Notes under the pieces: generated by a model
Database searches by the model: none
Told to the model about the DNA's origin: nothing
What the model saw: the letters and a program-made list of their open reading frames with translations, nothing else
Shown: piece after piece, positions 52,842 to 61,482 of the stretch
Layout of the letters: every line of letters begins with the position of its first letter
Position numbering within the stretch: position 1 is the first letter of the stretch
Made by a program: the position numbers and the translations under genes
NCBI GenBank assembly: GCA_902791985.1
Contig: CADAYD010000004.1
Coordinates: 29,143 to 93,142 of the forward strand
DNA length: 64,000 nucleotides
Direction of reading: 5' to 3'
DNA from: an uncultured bacterium
Lineage (GTDB): Bacteria; Cyanobacteriota; Vampirovibrionia; Gastranaerophilales; Gastranaerophilaceae

Positions 52842-53483
52842 TTGCTTAATAATTTTGAAAGTTTTGACAATTCCGAAACTGCAACTAAAAAGGATATAGT
52901 TATACAAGACAGAGTTGAGCTTTTATCAACTCATATGTATAAGCAATTTTTGAACTATCAACACGCTACCGTAAACACTAACGATATTTTTTCAAGAATG
53001 ATAGACTGTTTGAATATAGTTTCTGATAATATGAAACAATCGTTTTCTTCACGCGGAGTTACTACCCAAAATATTTATGTTGAATCGGATGCAGTAAAAT
53101 CTGTATCAGTTATTAATATTTTGTGGAATACAATAAGTTTTACAACTCGCTGCAATTTTGAACCTCAAGTGCTTTCGAGAGATGATGGCAGAAATATTCC
53201 ATCAAACCGCATTATGGCACTTAAAGGCAATTACAACGATTTGATGCAAAATGTAAAAGACCATGATGAAGAAATGAAAAGACTTTTAGAAAACGAAATT
53301 GCATCATTATACATTCCTCCTGATGAAACACAGAAATGTATTTTTAAAATAAAATATTCAGGGCAAGAATTTACCCTTAATCAGACTGATGCCCCAAGAG
53401 AGTTTGTATTAAAAGTTGTCGAAATAGTTTGCGGCTCAAATAATTATCATAAAGATGGGCTACCAAGAACTTTTACGGTATAA
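52842..53483 (+). CDS. Protein of unknown function (TTG start)
   Basis: A 213-residue soluble protein, helical first half (VELLSTHMYKQFLNYQHATV), strands in the second (CIFKIKYSGQEFTLNQTD). No domain recognised. The TTG start is supported by AAAGGA 10 nt upstream and the absence of an ATG near. It is followed 65 nt later by a small gene on the same strand. Confidence 0.6.
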   Translation: MLNNFESFDNSETATKKDIVIQDRVELLSTHMYKQFLNYQHATVNTNDIFSRMIDCLNIVSDNMKQSFSSRGVTTQNIYVESDAVKSVSVINILWNTISFTTRCNFEPQVLSRDDGRNIPSNRIMALKGNYNDLMQNVKDHDEEMKRLLENEIASLYIPPDETQKCIFKIKYSGQEFTLNQTDAPREFVLKVVEIVCGSNNYHKDGLPRTFTV

Positions 53484-53548
53484 AATTAATAAATTGACTT
53501 AAAATAAAAAATAATTAAGATATTTATTGTAAAGGGTAATAGGCGGAT

Positions 53549-53791
53549 ATGAAATTAATTAATAAATTAAAAGCGTTTGAAAACCAGTATGCTTATGTAA
53601 AATGGGCAATGGGTGGTGAATACGGAAAAATTAAATATGTCGGTGAAGATTATATTGAATTTGACATAATTGACGTTGATAATATGACATACCAAGAAAC
53701 AATTTTCATTGCTTCACACTTAATTTTGGAAGTATCAGTGGGCGGTGCTGACATCTTCCGTATTGTCGCCGAAATATCATCTCAACTTTAA
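53549..53791 (+). CDS. Small protein of unknown function
   Basis: An 80-residue acidic protein that looks like a small Sm/SH3-like beta barrel (AYVKWAMGGEYGKIKYVGED, YIEFDIIDVDNM). GGCGG lies before the ATG. Such small folds are common in housekeeping operons; the function is unknown. Confidence 0.6.
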   Translation: MKLINKLKAFENQYAYVKWAMGGEYGKIKYVGEDYIEFDIIDVDNMTYQETIFIASHLILEVSVGGADIFRIVAEISSQL

Positions 53792-53799
53792 AAACTTAA

Positions 53800-54255
53800 T
53801 TAATCGTTTGCACTGGTTAAGAAATTAACAAGCCCTTGCAAAGCAAGTTTGTAACTGTCAATTTTAAACCCGCAAATTTGCCCTACACAAACATCTGCAA
53901 ACATTGATTCATGCCTGAATTCTTCACGCTTATATATATTTGAAATGTGAATTTCAACTGTCGGAATTTTGACAGCAAGTAATGCATCTCTAATTGCAAC
54001 ACTTGTGTGAGTATAAGCACCGGCATTAATGACTATACCGTCAAAATTGCCAAGCGCATATTGAATTTTGTCAACAATTTCACCTTCAAAATTGCTTTGA
54101 AATATTTCAACATTTATACCGAGTTCGGATGAATATTCGTGAAGCTCCATTTCAATATCTTTGTAAGATTTTGAACCATATTGCTCAGGCTCTCTGACAC
54201 CTAACATATTGATATTTGGACCATTAATGATAAGTATGTTTAAATCTCTTTCCAT
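53800..54255 (-). CDS. aroQ: 3-dehydroquinate dehydratase, type II
   Basis: A 151-residue shikimate-pathway enzyme that removes water from 3-dehydroquinate. It contains LIINGPNINMLGVREPEQYG (with the active-site Tyr), GIVINAGAYTHTSVAIRDAL, VEIHISNIYKREEFRHES and a C-terminal helix. Works as a dodecamer. Its start has a canonical promoter immediately upstream and no ribosome-binding site (see 54262). Confidence 0.96.
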   Translation of the reverse strand: MERDLNILIINGPNINMLGVREPEQYGSKSYKDIEMELHEYSSELGINVEIFQSNFEGEIVDKIQYALGNFDGIVINAGAYTHTSVAIRDALLAVKIPTVEIHISNIYKREEFRHESMFADVCVGQICGFKIDSYKLALQGLVNFLTSAND

Positions 54256-54261
54256 AAGGAC

Positions 54262-54290
54262 ATTATAACATAAAACACAAAAAATGTAAA
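54262..54290 (-). promoter_or_regulatory. aroQ promoter, leaderless layout
   Basis: On the minus strand TTTACA (54290-54285), a 17-nt spacer and TATAAT (54267-54262) are followed by 6 nt and the ATG at 54255. This is the clearest leaderless arrangement in the window. Confidence 0.7.
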
Positions 54291-54351
54291 CTTTTGTTAC
54301 AATATTGATTTAGAAATGTTACAAATTTGACATGTTATTATATCATGCATG

Positions 54352-54419
54352 TACAAACTATCCCAAAATCTCCTCCCAAGATTATTGTTCAAGTCGCAAA
54401 AAGTTGTGACTTTTTTTTT
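54352..54419 (+). ncRNA. Candidate small RNA with CCUCCC loop
   Basis: There is no gene on this strand upstream, yet a good terminator ends here. TTGACA (54327-54332) could be a -35; TACAAA at 54352 or TGTACA at 54350 a weak -10. The RNA would hold a 5-bp hairpin AATCT/AGATT at 54367-54383 with loop CCTCCCA, complementary to a Shine-Dalgarno sequence, and then a 9-bp terminator stem AAGTCGCAA/TTGTGACTT (54391-54412) with T-run. Length would be roughly 55-65 nt. Confidence 0.4.
54391..54419 (+). terminator. Orphan plus-strand terminator
   Basis: AAGTCGCAA pairs with TTGTGACTT (one G-T) around AAAG, followed by nine Ts. The only plus-strand gene upstream ended at 53791, with aroQ in between on the other strand. 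Confidence 0.8.
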
Positions 54420-54649
54420 GATTGCGTGAGCCGATGTGGAGTGCCAGCGTTGGCTTGCGAGAGCAAGACAAGCAGGGCACGTAACATAATACCACCGCCG
54501 TTGTAAATGGAGCGTTAGCGAAATGAACGAAGCAATCTGTGATTGCACAGACGGATTTTAGCCCGAGCAGAGCGACTTGTGAGCAGAGTGCGAAACCTTG
54601 AAGGTTTGATAAAATCTTTTATATCAAGACTTCAACCCACATTATAATC
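54420..54649. other. Intergenic, GC-richer, no gene seen
   Basis: This 230-nt stretch has no supported frame. It holds short imperfect inverted words (AAACCTTGAAGGTTT, AGCGTTGGCTTGCGAGAGC) and GAGC/GCGA-rich text similar in kind to the gap before 2698. Nothing more specific is seen. Confidence 0.4.
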
Positions 54650-54982
54650 TTAGGCTCTATTTACAAAACCTGAAAGGACAGATAAAATTATTGAACCAAA
54701 CAGTGCGCTCAAAAAACCTTCAACTTCAAACCCCGGAGTTATTAATCCTGCAAGCATAAGTAACAGTGCATTTATGACAAATGTGAATAAACCGAGCGTC
54801 AAGAAATTTATCGGAAGAGCAATAAACTGTACCAAAGGCTTTATAAAAACATTAATCAATCCAATAATAACACACACAAGCATTGCGCTTAAAAAATTTT
54901 CTACGCTGATTCCGGGAACAATCCATGCGGTAAAAATAACTATTACTGCATATAAAATCCATTTTAAAATCATATTTAGCAT
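54650..54982 (-). CDS. Phage-holin-superfamily IV membrane protein
   Basis: A 110-residue protein with four hydrophobic helices: MLNMILKWILYAVIVIFTAW, FLSAMLVCVIIGLINVFIKP, LVQFIALPINFLTLGLFTFV and LSALFGSIILSVLSGFVNRA. The GLINxFIKPLVxxIxLPINxLTLGLFxxVINAxxLxL pattern is that of the PF04020-type family found widely in bacterial chromosomes. Despite the family name there are no phage genes here. AGGAG precedes the ATG. Confidence 0.85.
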   Translation of the reverse strand: MLNMILKWILYAVIVIFTAWIVPGISVENFLSAMLVCVIIGLINVFIKPLVQFIALPINFLTLGLFTFVINALLLMLAGLITPGFEVEGFLSALFGSIILSVLSGFVNRA

Positions 54983-55004
54983 ATAAATTTCTCCTATTTT
55001 ATTT

Positions 55005-56333
55005 TTACAAATTTAACGTATGTGCAAATAATTCTGCAACTTTTTTATTATACTCTCTGCCGTCATCTTTGGCAAAAAGGTTTTCCCAGTGGCTTTGCGG
55101 GGTTGTATCTGTTGAATAAGACGGATTAGACATCATCAAATGATGAGTATTTGTGTCATACCGCAGCGGAAACAAATCTTCCATCTGCATAAAACTGGCA
55201 AGCTTATCACTTGGGAACTCATACGCAAAAATTGAGTTATTAATTCTGTGAAGACGCTGTTCGTAAGTTCTTCCTCCTAAATCATTATCGTTAGAAACCT
55301 CTATCCCCGGAGAATAATTTTTGGAATATTTATGATCAATTGCTTTATCTCTGACTGTATGAAAATCATCAGGGTCAATATATCCGGTACCTGTCGACAA
55401 TCCGAGGTTTTCATATCTGGCAAAATCACCGGTACTCTTTTCGCCGACAAAACTCAAATGAGTATTGCCGCTGCGACTTCTTATTTCGTGAATAATATAT
55501 TGCATCTGCTCATATGTTGGTAACGCACCAACTCCGGTATAATTTTCCATATCGTAACCGCCTATATGCTTTGCACTGTCAATAAAAACAGCTTCAAACC
55601 CACAATTTATAAGTTCAATATGCACATTTAAAAACATATTAAAATGCTCTGAATTATTCCAATCGAAAGTGATATCGCTTCCGTCAGGCTGAACAACCTT
55701 AATTTGATCGGCTGAAATTACTGTTCTAAAACCGGTTTTTAGACCATGAAAATTTGCCAGCATATTAAACGCTTTAAATTGTTCAACAGAAGAAATCTTA
55801 TCTTCTATATCAAAATCAATAATATTGCGGCTATAACCTGCATTGAGTTTTATTCCGTATATGGAATTTTCTTCGTGCGGAAGTTTATTATAACCGTCGC
55901 CGTAAATATTTGGAAAAATTTGGGATAAAATTATGCAATTAGCCCAACTTTTTGCACTTGGCGGAATAGCAGGCAGCAGTTTAATCGTACTTAATAATCC
56001 GTTTTTACAAATATTTTCTCCATATTCATTTACCCCCATTTCAGCTATCGCACGATTATTAATTTCAATATAATTTGCATTGACACCCCAATTGTCACCA
56101 TAATCAGGAGTTTCTATTGTATCAGGAAATTTTTCATAAAAATTACCGTCTTGATTTAGTGTCATTAAAGAATTGACCGCATCTTTAAAGCTTCGAGTTA
56201 AAAGTTCACTCGGGACAATGTTTGCAACCCACTTTCGCATGCCGGAAACAAATTGATGCTCAAGCGTCCAATTGTCTAAAACTAATTCCGGCTTGTAATT
56301 ATAAGATTTTAAAAGTTTATTAACAATATTCAT
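55005..56333 (-). CDS. GH13-like (alpha-amylase superfamily) protein, divergent
   Basis: A 442-residue protein with alpha-amylase-type TIM-barrel signs: the beta-3-like helix-strand FNMLANFHGLKTGFRTVISA, the nucleophile strand CGFEAVFIDSAKHIGG (Asp252), the acid/base strand LSFVGEKSTGD (Glu298) and EVSNDNDLGGR in the place of xxxNHD (Asp349 or 351). The usual His of NHD is not present, and the N-terminal 150 residues match nothing known to me. No signal peptide. ATG 56333 is chosen over TTG 56339 because TATTAT lies 6 nt before it. A sugar-active or pseudo-enzyme role is open. Confidence 0.6.
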   Translation of the reverse strand: MNIVNKLLKSYNYKPELVLDNWTLEHQFVSGMRKWVANIVPSELLTRSFKDAVNSLMTLNQDGNFYEKFPDTIETPDYGDNWGVNANYIEINNRAIAEMGVNEYGENICKNGLLSTIKLLPAIPPSAKSWANCIILSQIFPNIYGDGYNKLPHEENSIYGIKLNAGYSRNIIDFDIEDKISSVEQFKAFNMLANFHGLKTGFRTVISADQIKVVQPDGSDITFDWNNSEHFNMFLNVHIELINCGFEAVFIDSAKHIGGYDMENYTGVGALPTYEQMQYIIHEIRSRSGNTHLSFVGEKSTGDFARYENLGLSTGTGYIDPDDFHTVRDKAIDHKYSKNYSPGIEVSNDNDLGGRTYEQRLHRINNSIFAYEFPSDKLASFMQMEDLFPLRYDTNTHHLMMSNPSYSTDTTPQSHWENLFAKDDGREYNKKVAELFAHTLNL

Positions 56334-56467
56334 AAACAAATAATATGAAAATTTTTTATATTTAATATTAACCGACTTAATAAAGATAGGAATTATATTC
56401 TTAACTTTTCTAATTTTAATTAAAAAAATATTTATTGTAATATACTTATGAGGAATACGAGGTTTTT

Positions 56468-58117
56468 GTGAAAAAAAATATCTTTATAATATTATTTTTA
56501 GTTATAATCGCATTTGGGTTAAGATTTTTGTATATAGACAGCGCACTTTGGTATGATGAAGCTTGTTCATGGGCAACTTCAACAGACAATGCAGGAATTA
56601 TGCATAATTTGCTCAATGTCGATTTGCAGCACACTCCGCTTTATTTTGTTATTTTGAAGTTCTGGATGAAGATTTTTGGTCAAAGTGAAACTGTATTGCG
56701 TTCTCTGTCATTGATTTTTGGGGCTTTAATTGTGCCTTTTTCATATCTTGTCAGCAAAAAAATTTCAAAGAATGCAATATTTTCCGCATTAATTTGTGCC
56801 GCAAGTCCTCTTTTGGTTTTATTTTCTGTTGAAGTCAGAATGTATTCTCTGGTAGTATTTTTAGTTATGCTATCAATTAATTTTCTTATCGATTTTGAAC
56901 AAAAACAGGATAAAAAATCATTATTAAAACTTGTTGCAACAAATATTCTTATCCCGTATACTTTTGTCGGCGGGATTTTATATAATTTATCACTATTTTT
57001 GTGCTATAGCACATATTTATACAAAAATAATAAGAACAAATTTAGACAATATCTAAAATTTGAAATTATTGAATTTTTATTTTTAATCCCATATTTCATT
57101 TTAATCACATATTATGCAAAGATGCGGAGTATTTTTGTAATAAGCCATGAAGGAGTCTTAAAATTTGCTCATATAGTTGATGCTATCAGAAATTTCTTCG
57201 GTGCTACCATTGAACCGAATATTTATTGGGTTTCTAACGGCACGTATAACATAAATTTTTGGTTTACCATACTTGTTATAATTCCTTGTATTTATTTCAT
57301 AATAGGATTTATAAAATCATTAAAGAGCGAAGATAAATTTGTTAAAACATTAAGTTGCATTTTATTTATGAATTTTATTTTGGCAATTATTTTTGCGATA
57401 TTTAAGGTAAATGTTTTCACATCAAGATATATAATATATCTTCTTCCGCCGGTTATAATGCTTTCTATTATGGGTTTGTTTAAAAAATATAATCCAAAAA
57501 CTCTTAGAGTATGTTTAATTTTATTTTTAGTAACTTGCGGGATATTTAATATACAAAATTCAGCTATAATGAAAAAGAATAAAGAATTAGCATTTAAAAG
57601 CAGTGCCATAGAAGCTGATATTCTTGGTTTAAATCCTGATGATATAATTATTTTACCATTTGGAGCCGATGCTCCTTATTATTTCAGAAGCCTGACACGT
57701 CCGAGAGTATTCAATTCAGATTTTCATAAAATAGCACGAAATCCTTACGGAGTTTATTATGATAAATCCGACAGCAAAATAATGGCAGGAAAAGGAAAAT
57801 ATAAACTGATTTTGAATAAAATTAATGAAGATAAAGTATTTTCTGAAAATTATTATAATTATTTCATTAATAATGTCACAAATACAGTTCCTATAGGACG
57901 ATATGCCGTTATTGCCATGTACGGAACAGATAATAACGCAATTGTTGATATTAAAACATTAAGAGAACAAGTAAAAGAAATTAATGAAAATAACATTCTT
58001 GACTCTTTGTTTAAAAAATATATGTGTGACACAATTGCCTTGCTTAACATGAATTTTAAATTTGTAAAATCCTACCAAAAAGATAATTTTACCTATTACA
58101 TTTTTCAGAAAATATAG
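56468..58117 (+). CDS. GT39/ArnT-like membrane glycosyltransferase
   Basis: A 549-residue GT-C fold enzyme. The first periplasmic loop has LYIDSALWYDEACSW with the catalytic-type Asp-Glu pair, followed by LLNVDLQHTPLYFVILKFWM. About eleven transmembrane helices reach to about 375, and a soluble periplasmic domain makes up the C-terminus. Such enzymes transfer sugars from polyprenyl-phosphate donors to lipids or proteins. Start is GTG with CGAGG 5 nt upstream. It is divergent from the GH13-like gene. Confidence 0.85.
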   Translation: MKKNIFIILFLVIIAFGLRFLYIDSALWYDEACSWATSTDNAGIMHNLLNVDLQHTPLYFVILKFWMKIFGQSETVLRSLSLIFGALIVPFSYLVSKKISKNAIFSALICAASPLLVLFSVEVRMYSLVVFLVMLSINFLIDFEQKQDKKSLLKLVATNILIPYTFVGGILYNLSLFLCYSTYLYKNNKNKFRQYLKFEIIEFLFLIPYFILITYYAKMRSIFVISHEGVLKFAHIVDAIRNFFGATIEPNIYWVSNGTYNINFWFTILVIIPCIYFIIGFIKSLKSEDKFVKTLSCILFMNFILAIIFAIFKVNVFTSRYIIYLLPPVIMLSIMGLFKKYNPKTLRVCLILFLVTCGIFNIQNSAIMKKNKELAFKSSAIEADILGLNPDDIIILPFGADAPYYFRSLTRPRVFNSDFHKIARNPYGVYYDKSDSKIMAGKGKYKLILNKINEDKVFSENYYNYFINNVTNTVPIGRYAVIAMYGTDNNAIVDIKTLREQVKEINENNILDSLFKKYMCDTIALLNMNFKFVKSYQKDNFTYYIFQKI

Positions 58118-58180
58118 ATTCATCAACTTTTACTCAATTTCAAATATTTGTTATATAATTTCTAATACGAGGTATGAAAT

Positions 58181-59428
58181 ATGAAAATGGAAAACTTATT
58201 TAACGAAGATGTAATGGCGTTAGATACTTATATAATGGTTAGATTAAAAGAGAAAACCGCGCAGTTAAAAGATGCATTAACCAAGAAAAACAGAGCCCCA
58301 ATATCACTTTCTATGGGAGCACCCACATCTGCTCCGCCTGTCGAATTGGTTGAAAAACTAAAAGAATTTTTAACGGAAGATAATATTCATTCTTATTCTG
58401 TTACAAGAGGAGAAAATTATTTTAGAGAAGCATGTGCTCAAAGAATGAAAGAGCGCTTTGGCGTAGAACTCAATCCTAATAATGAAATTTGTTCAATTTT
58501 AGGTTCAAAAGACGGACTTGCAAATTTAATCCGATTTATTATCTACCCAGAACACGATGAATTTAAAAAAGATATTATTTTAATTCCTGATCCCGGTTAT
58601 GCTTCATATTCTCAAATGGTTGGCTGCTCCGGCGGAAAAGCTTATCCTATGGCTTTGACTCCCGAAAATAATTATCAGCCTGATATGGAACAAGTTTGGG
58701 AACAGTTAAAAAATGATGGTTATGATGAAAATAAAGTCAAAGCAGTTATAATCAATTATCCGAACAATCCGTTGGGAGTTACGGCAACAAAAGAGTATGT
58801 CCAAAGTGTAGTTGATTTTTGCAAAAAGAAAGATATTTTACTAATATCAGATGCGGCATATTGTGATTTGTATTTTGACGAAACACAAAAACCTTTCAGC
58901 GTTTTTGAACTTAAAGGAGCAAAAGATATTGCTGTTGAAATGTTTACACTTTCAAAACCTTATGCAATAACCGGCTGGCGTCTTGGCTGGGTTTGCGGAA
59001 ACAATGAAGTCGTATCAAGATTTGCAAAAGGAAAATCAACAATTGATAACGGAATGTTCAAAGCTTTGCAAAAATCTTGTGCATATATTATGACTTCACC
59101 AAAAGGCGATGATTACATTCAACAAGGCAATATAGCGTATAAAAGAAAACAAAATATTATGATAAAAGGCCTCAAAGAACTGGGATGGGAAATTGACGAA
59201 AGTAAAATACCTCATACCACATTTTATTTGTGGATGCCAATCCCAAGAAAATACGATTCAAGTGTAAAATTCTGTCAGGATATGCTTGAAAAATCAGGTA
59301 TTGTAGTTGTTCCCGGAACAGCATTCGGCATGTACGGAGAAGGATACTTTAGAATTTCTTACGTTTGCTCTGATGAAAAATTACAAGAAGTAATTAACCG
59401 AATGAAAGCTGACGGCTTTAAATATTAA
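58181..59428 (+). CDS. Class I/II PLP aminotransferase (DapL/aspartate type)
   Basis: A 415-residue fold-type I aminotransferase. Landmarks are SMGAPTSAPP at the N-terminal arm, INYPNNPLG (192-199), SDAAYCDLYFD (PLP nitrogen Asp), Schiff-base Lys259 in TLSKPYAITGWRLGW and the substrate-carboxylate Arg in YFRISYVC. It is closest in look to LL-diaminopimelate or aspartate aminotransferases; the exact substrate is not fixed. GAGG lies 8 nt before the ATG, and TATAAT is at 58154. Confidence 0.88.
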   Translation: MKMENLFNEDVMALDTYIMVRLKEKTAQLKDALTKKNRAPISLSMGAPTSAPPVELVEKLKEFLTEDNIHSYSVTRGENYFREACAQRMKERFGVELNPNNEICSILGSKDGLANLIRFIIYPEHDEFKKDIILIPDPGYASYSQMVGCSGGKAYPMALTPENNYQPDMEQVWEQLKNDGYDENKVKAVIINYPNNPLGVTATKEYVQSVVDFCKKKDILLISDAAYCDLYFDETQKPFSVFELKGAKDIAVEMFTLSKPYAITGWRLGWVCGNNEVVSRFAKGKSTIDNGMFKALQKSCAYIMTSPKGDDYIQQGNIAYKRKQNIMIKGLKELGWEIDESKIPHTTFYLWMPIPRKYDSSVKFCQDMLEKSGIVVVPGTAFGMYGEGYFRISYVCSDEKLQEVINRMKADGFKY

Positions 59429-59450
59429 TCATTTTTAATATATTAACAAA

Positions 59451-59479
59451 TTGATTAGAAAAACCAAATAAACTATAAT
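59451..59479 (+). promoter_or_regulatory. Histidine kinase promoter, leaderless layout
   Basis: TTGATT (59451-59456), a 17-nt spacer and TATAAT (59474-59479) are followed by 6 nt and the ATG at 59486. There is no Shine-Dalgarno site. Confidence 0.7.
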
Positions 59480-59485
59480 TTTGGT

Positions 59486-61144
59486 ATGAAAAAGTTTGAC
59501 TTTTTTAATCAATTTAGGGATTCTGTAATTGTTGTTAAAAATTACGATAATGTCGTTTTTAAGAACAATACTTTTTGTCGTGTTTTTAACCAATTTACAG
59601 ACATAAAACGATTTGCACATAAAATTAATTTTGAATTTTGTCCGCTGGATAGTGAAAATGTTGATTTATATTCTCCGATTTTTCAAGCAATAACTTCAAA
59701 AGAAAACTATTTTGCAAGAATCTCTTATACAAATAACTCAGGACAAACTTTTCATTATGATATGACCACAGTTAAACGCGGAGAACACACAATATTTTTC
59801 TTTACCGATGTAAGCCCAATAATTCTTCTTGAAAAATACGAAAAAGAAACTCAAATATATCAAAATAAACTTGAAAAACTTGAAAAAGAAAATGAAGAAC
59901 TCCAAAATATAAAACAGAATGCCCAAACTCAAGCTTTTCGTATTGCATTGATAAATAAAGTTTCAAATATTATAAGAGAATCAATGGATATGTCTGTTAT
60001 CTTAAATTCTGTGCTTAAAGAATTATCTTTGATGTTTGGATGTTTTAAATCGTATTATGCAAAAAATGAAAATGATTCTTTCACTATTATTGAATCATAT
60101 GGAGAAAATAATATACAAAACGATATTCCGATAAAATTTGACGATATTGTAATGTCAAAACTCAAAGAACAAAAAATATCCATCGGTTACTGTGTATCCG
60201 AATATATCGGAGCAAATCCTTTTAAACAAACTGTTTTACGAATAATTGTACCGATATACCATATCCAAAAAATGATGGGAATAGTTGTACTTTTGAGTTA
60301 CCAAAAACGAGAATTGAACGAAGAAATAGAAATTCTTGATGCCGTATCTTCACAACTCGGTAACGCTATTATTAGAGCAGAACTTTATAATAAAAATGCT
60401 CAAAACGTAAAAGAACTAAAACAAACTCTTGATGAATTAAAAACCACTCAGTTACAACTTATAAATTCAGAAAAAATGGCTTCTCTTGGGCAACTTGTTG
60501 CCGGCATAGCACACGAAATTAATACTCCAATTGCTTCCATAAAAGCAAACAATGATATGCTGTCTAAGTTGGCAGAAAAAATAGATAACCAAGATATTAA
60601 ACAAATGTTTCATGAAATAAATGACATTGATAAAGAAGCAATAGAAAGGATAAGTAAAATTGTTGTGTCATTAAAGAAATTTATAAGACTTGACGAAGCA
60701 GAACTTCAAGAAGCAGATATTAACAAAGAAATGGATTTGACCCTCGAAATAATTCGTCACGAAACAAAAAATAAAGTAGAAATTGAAAAAAAATACGGGC
60801 AAATTCCGCTAATAAAATGCTATCCAAACATGCTCAATCAAGTATTTACAAACATTCTTATAAATGCATGCCAATCTATAGAAACTACAGGCAAAATCAC
60901 TATTTCAACCGAATTTAAAAACGGCAGCCTTGAAATAAAAATTAAAGACAACGGCAAAGGAATTCCGAAAGAAAACCTCTCAAAAATTTTTACGGCAGGC
61001 TTTACTACAAAAGGTGTAGGAGTAGGCACCGGATTAGGACTTGCAATTAGCCAAAAGATAATTGATAAACATAAGGGGCAAATTCGTGTCTTGAGTGAGG
61101 TTGGAACCGGTTCAGAATTTATTATTACTCTACCTTGTGAGTAG
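59486..61144 (+). CDS. Soluble PAS-GAF sensor histidine kinase
   Basis: A 552-residue kinase without membrane helices: PAS-like domain (about 8-112), coiled coil (113-145), GAF-like domain (150-300), second coiled coil (300-328), and the H-box MASLGQLVAGIAHEINTPIA with His343. The HATPase domain has FTNILINACQSIETTGK, KDNGKGIPKENLSKIF and GTGLGLAISQKI. It belongs to the HAMP-less NtrB/ZraS-like group. No partner regulator is adjacent. Confidence 0.9.
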   Translation: MKKFDFFNQFRDSVIVVKNYDNVVFKNNTFCRVFNQFTDIKRFAHKINFEFCPLDSENVDLYSPIFQAITSKENYFARISYTNNSGQTFHYDMTTVKRGEHTIFFFTDVSPIILLEKYEKETQIYQNKLEKLEKENEELQNIKQNAQTQAFRIALINKVSNIIRESMDMSVILNSVLKELSLMFGCFKSYYAKNENDSFTIIESYGENNIQNDIPIKFDDIVMSKLKEQKISIGYCVSEYIGANPFKQTVLRIIVPIYHIQKMMGIVVLLSYQKRELNEEIEILDAVSSQLGNAIIRAELYNKNAQNVKELKQTLDELKTTQLQLINSEKMASLGQLVAGIAHEINTPIASIKANNDMLSKLAEKIDNQDIKQMFHEINDIDKEAIERISKIVVSLKKFIRLDEAELQEADINKEMDLTLEIIRHETKNKVEIEKKYGQIPLIKCYPNMLNQVFTNILINACQSIETTGKITISTEFKNGSLEIKIKDNGKGIPKENLSKIFTAGFTTKGVGVGTGLGLAISQKIIDKHKGQIRVLSEVGTGSEFIITLPCE

Positions 61145-61482
61145 TACAATGTTAAGAAATTTGAAAATTTTTTTTAAGTTATTACTATATTACATTTATT
61201 TTTATATAAACATGTTACAAAATTTGTAAAATAATTTTATTCAACTGATGAATAAAGTTTAATTATGTATTATAATAAAAATACTGAAGGAATAAGTGTC
61301 AGTATTACCCTTAATAAATTTCTGACCCAAATCGCAGTAGGTAAAGGAAAAAATTAAAAATACATTTTATGAATTGTAAACTTTGTTAACAAAATTTTTA
61401 TAAAACTGGCAATTTTTTTCACTAAGAATTTTTTATATAAGAGTAAGTAGTGTGAATAAAATTGTAGTGTTGGAGGAAAATA
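61145..61482. other. Intergenic with possible long 5' leader
   Basis: No gene. AT-rich; TATAAT-like words occur near 61270, followed by a 7-bp hairpin at 61281-61305 (ATACTGA/TCAGTAT) and about 170 nt up to the HEAT gene, whose site is GGAGG at 61471. The distance suggests a long untranslated leader or a second promoter closer to the gene. Confidence 0.4.

Noticed and set aside
54650-54982. Holin-named gene as sign of a prophage
   Set aside because: The PF04020-type family is common in chromosomes, and no capsid, tail, lysin or integrase gene is near.
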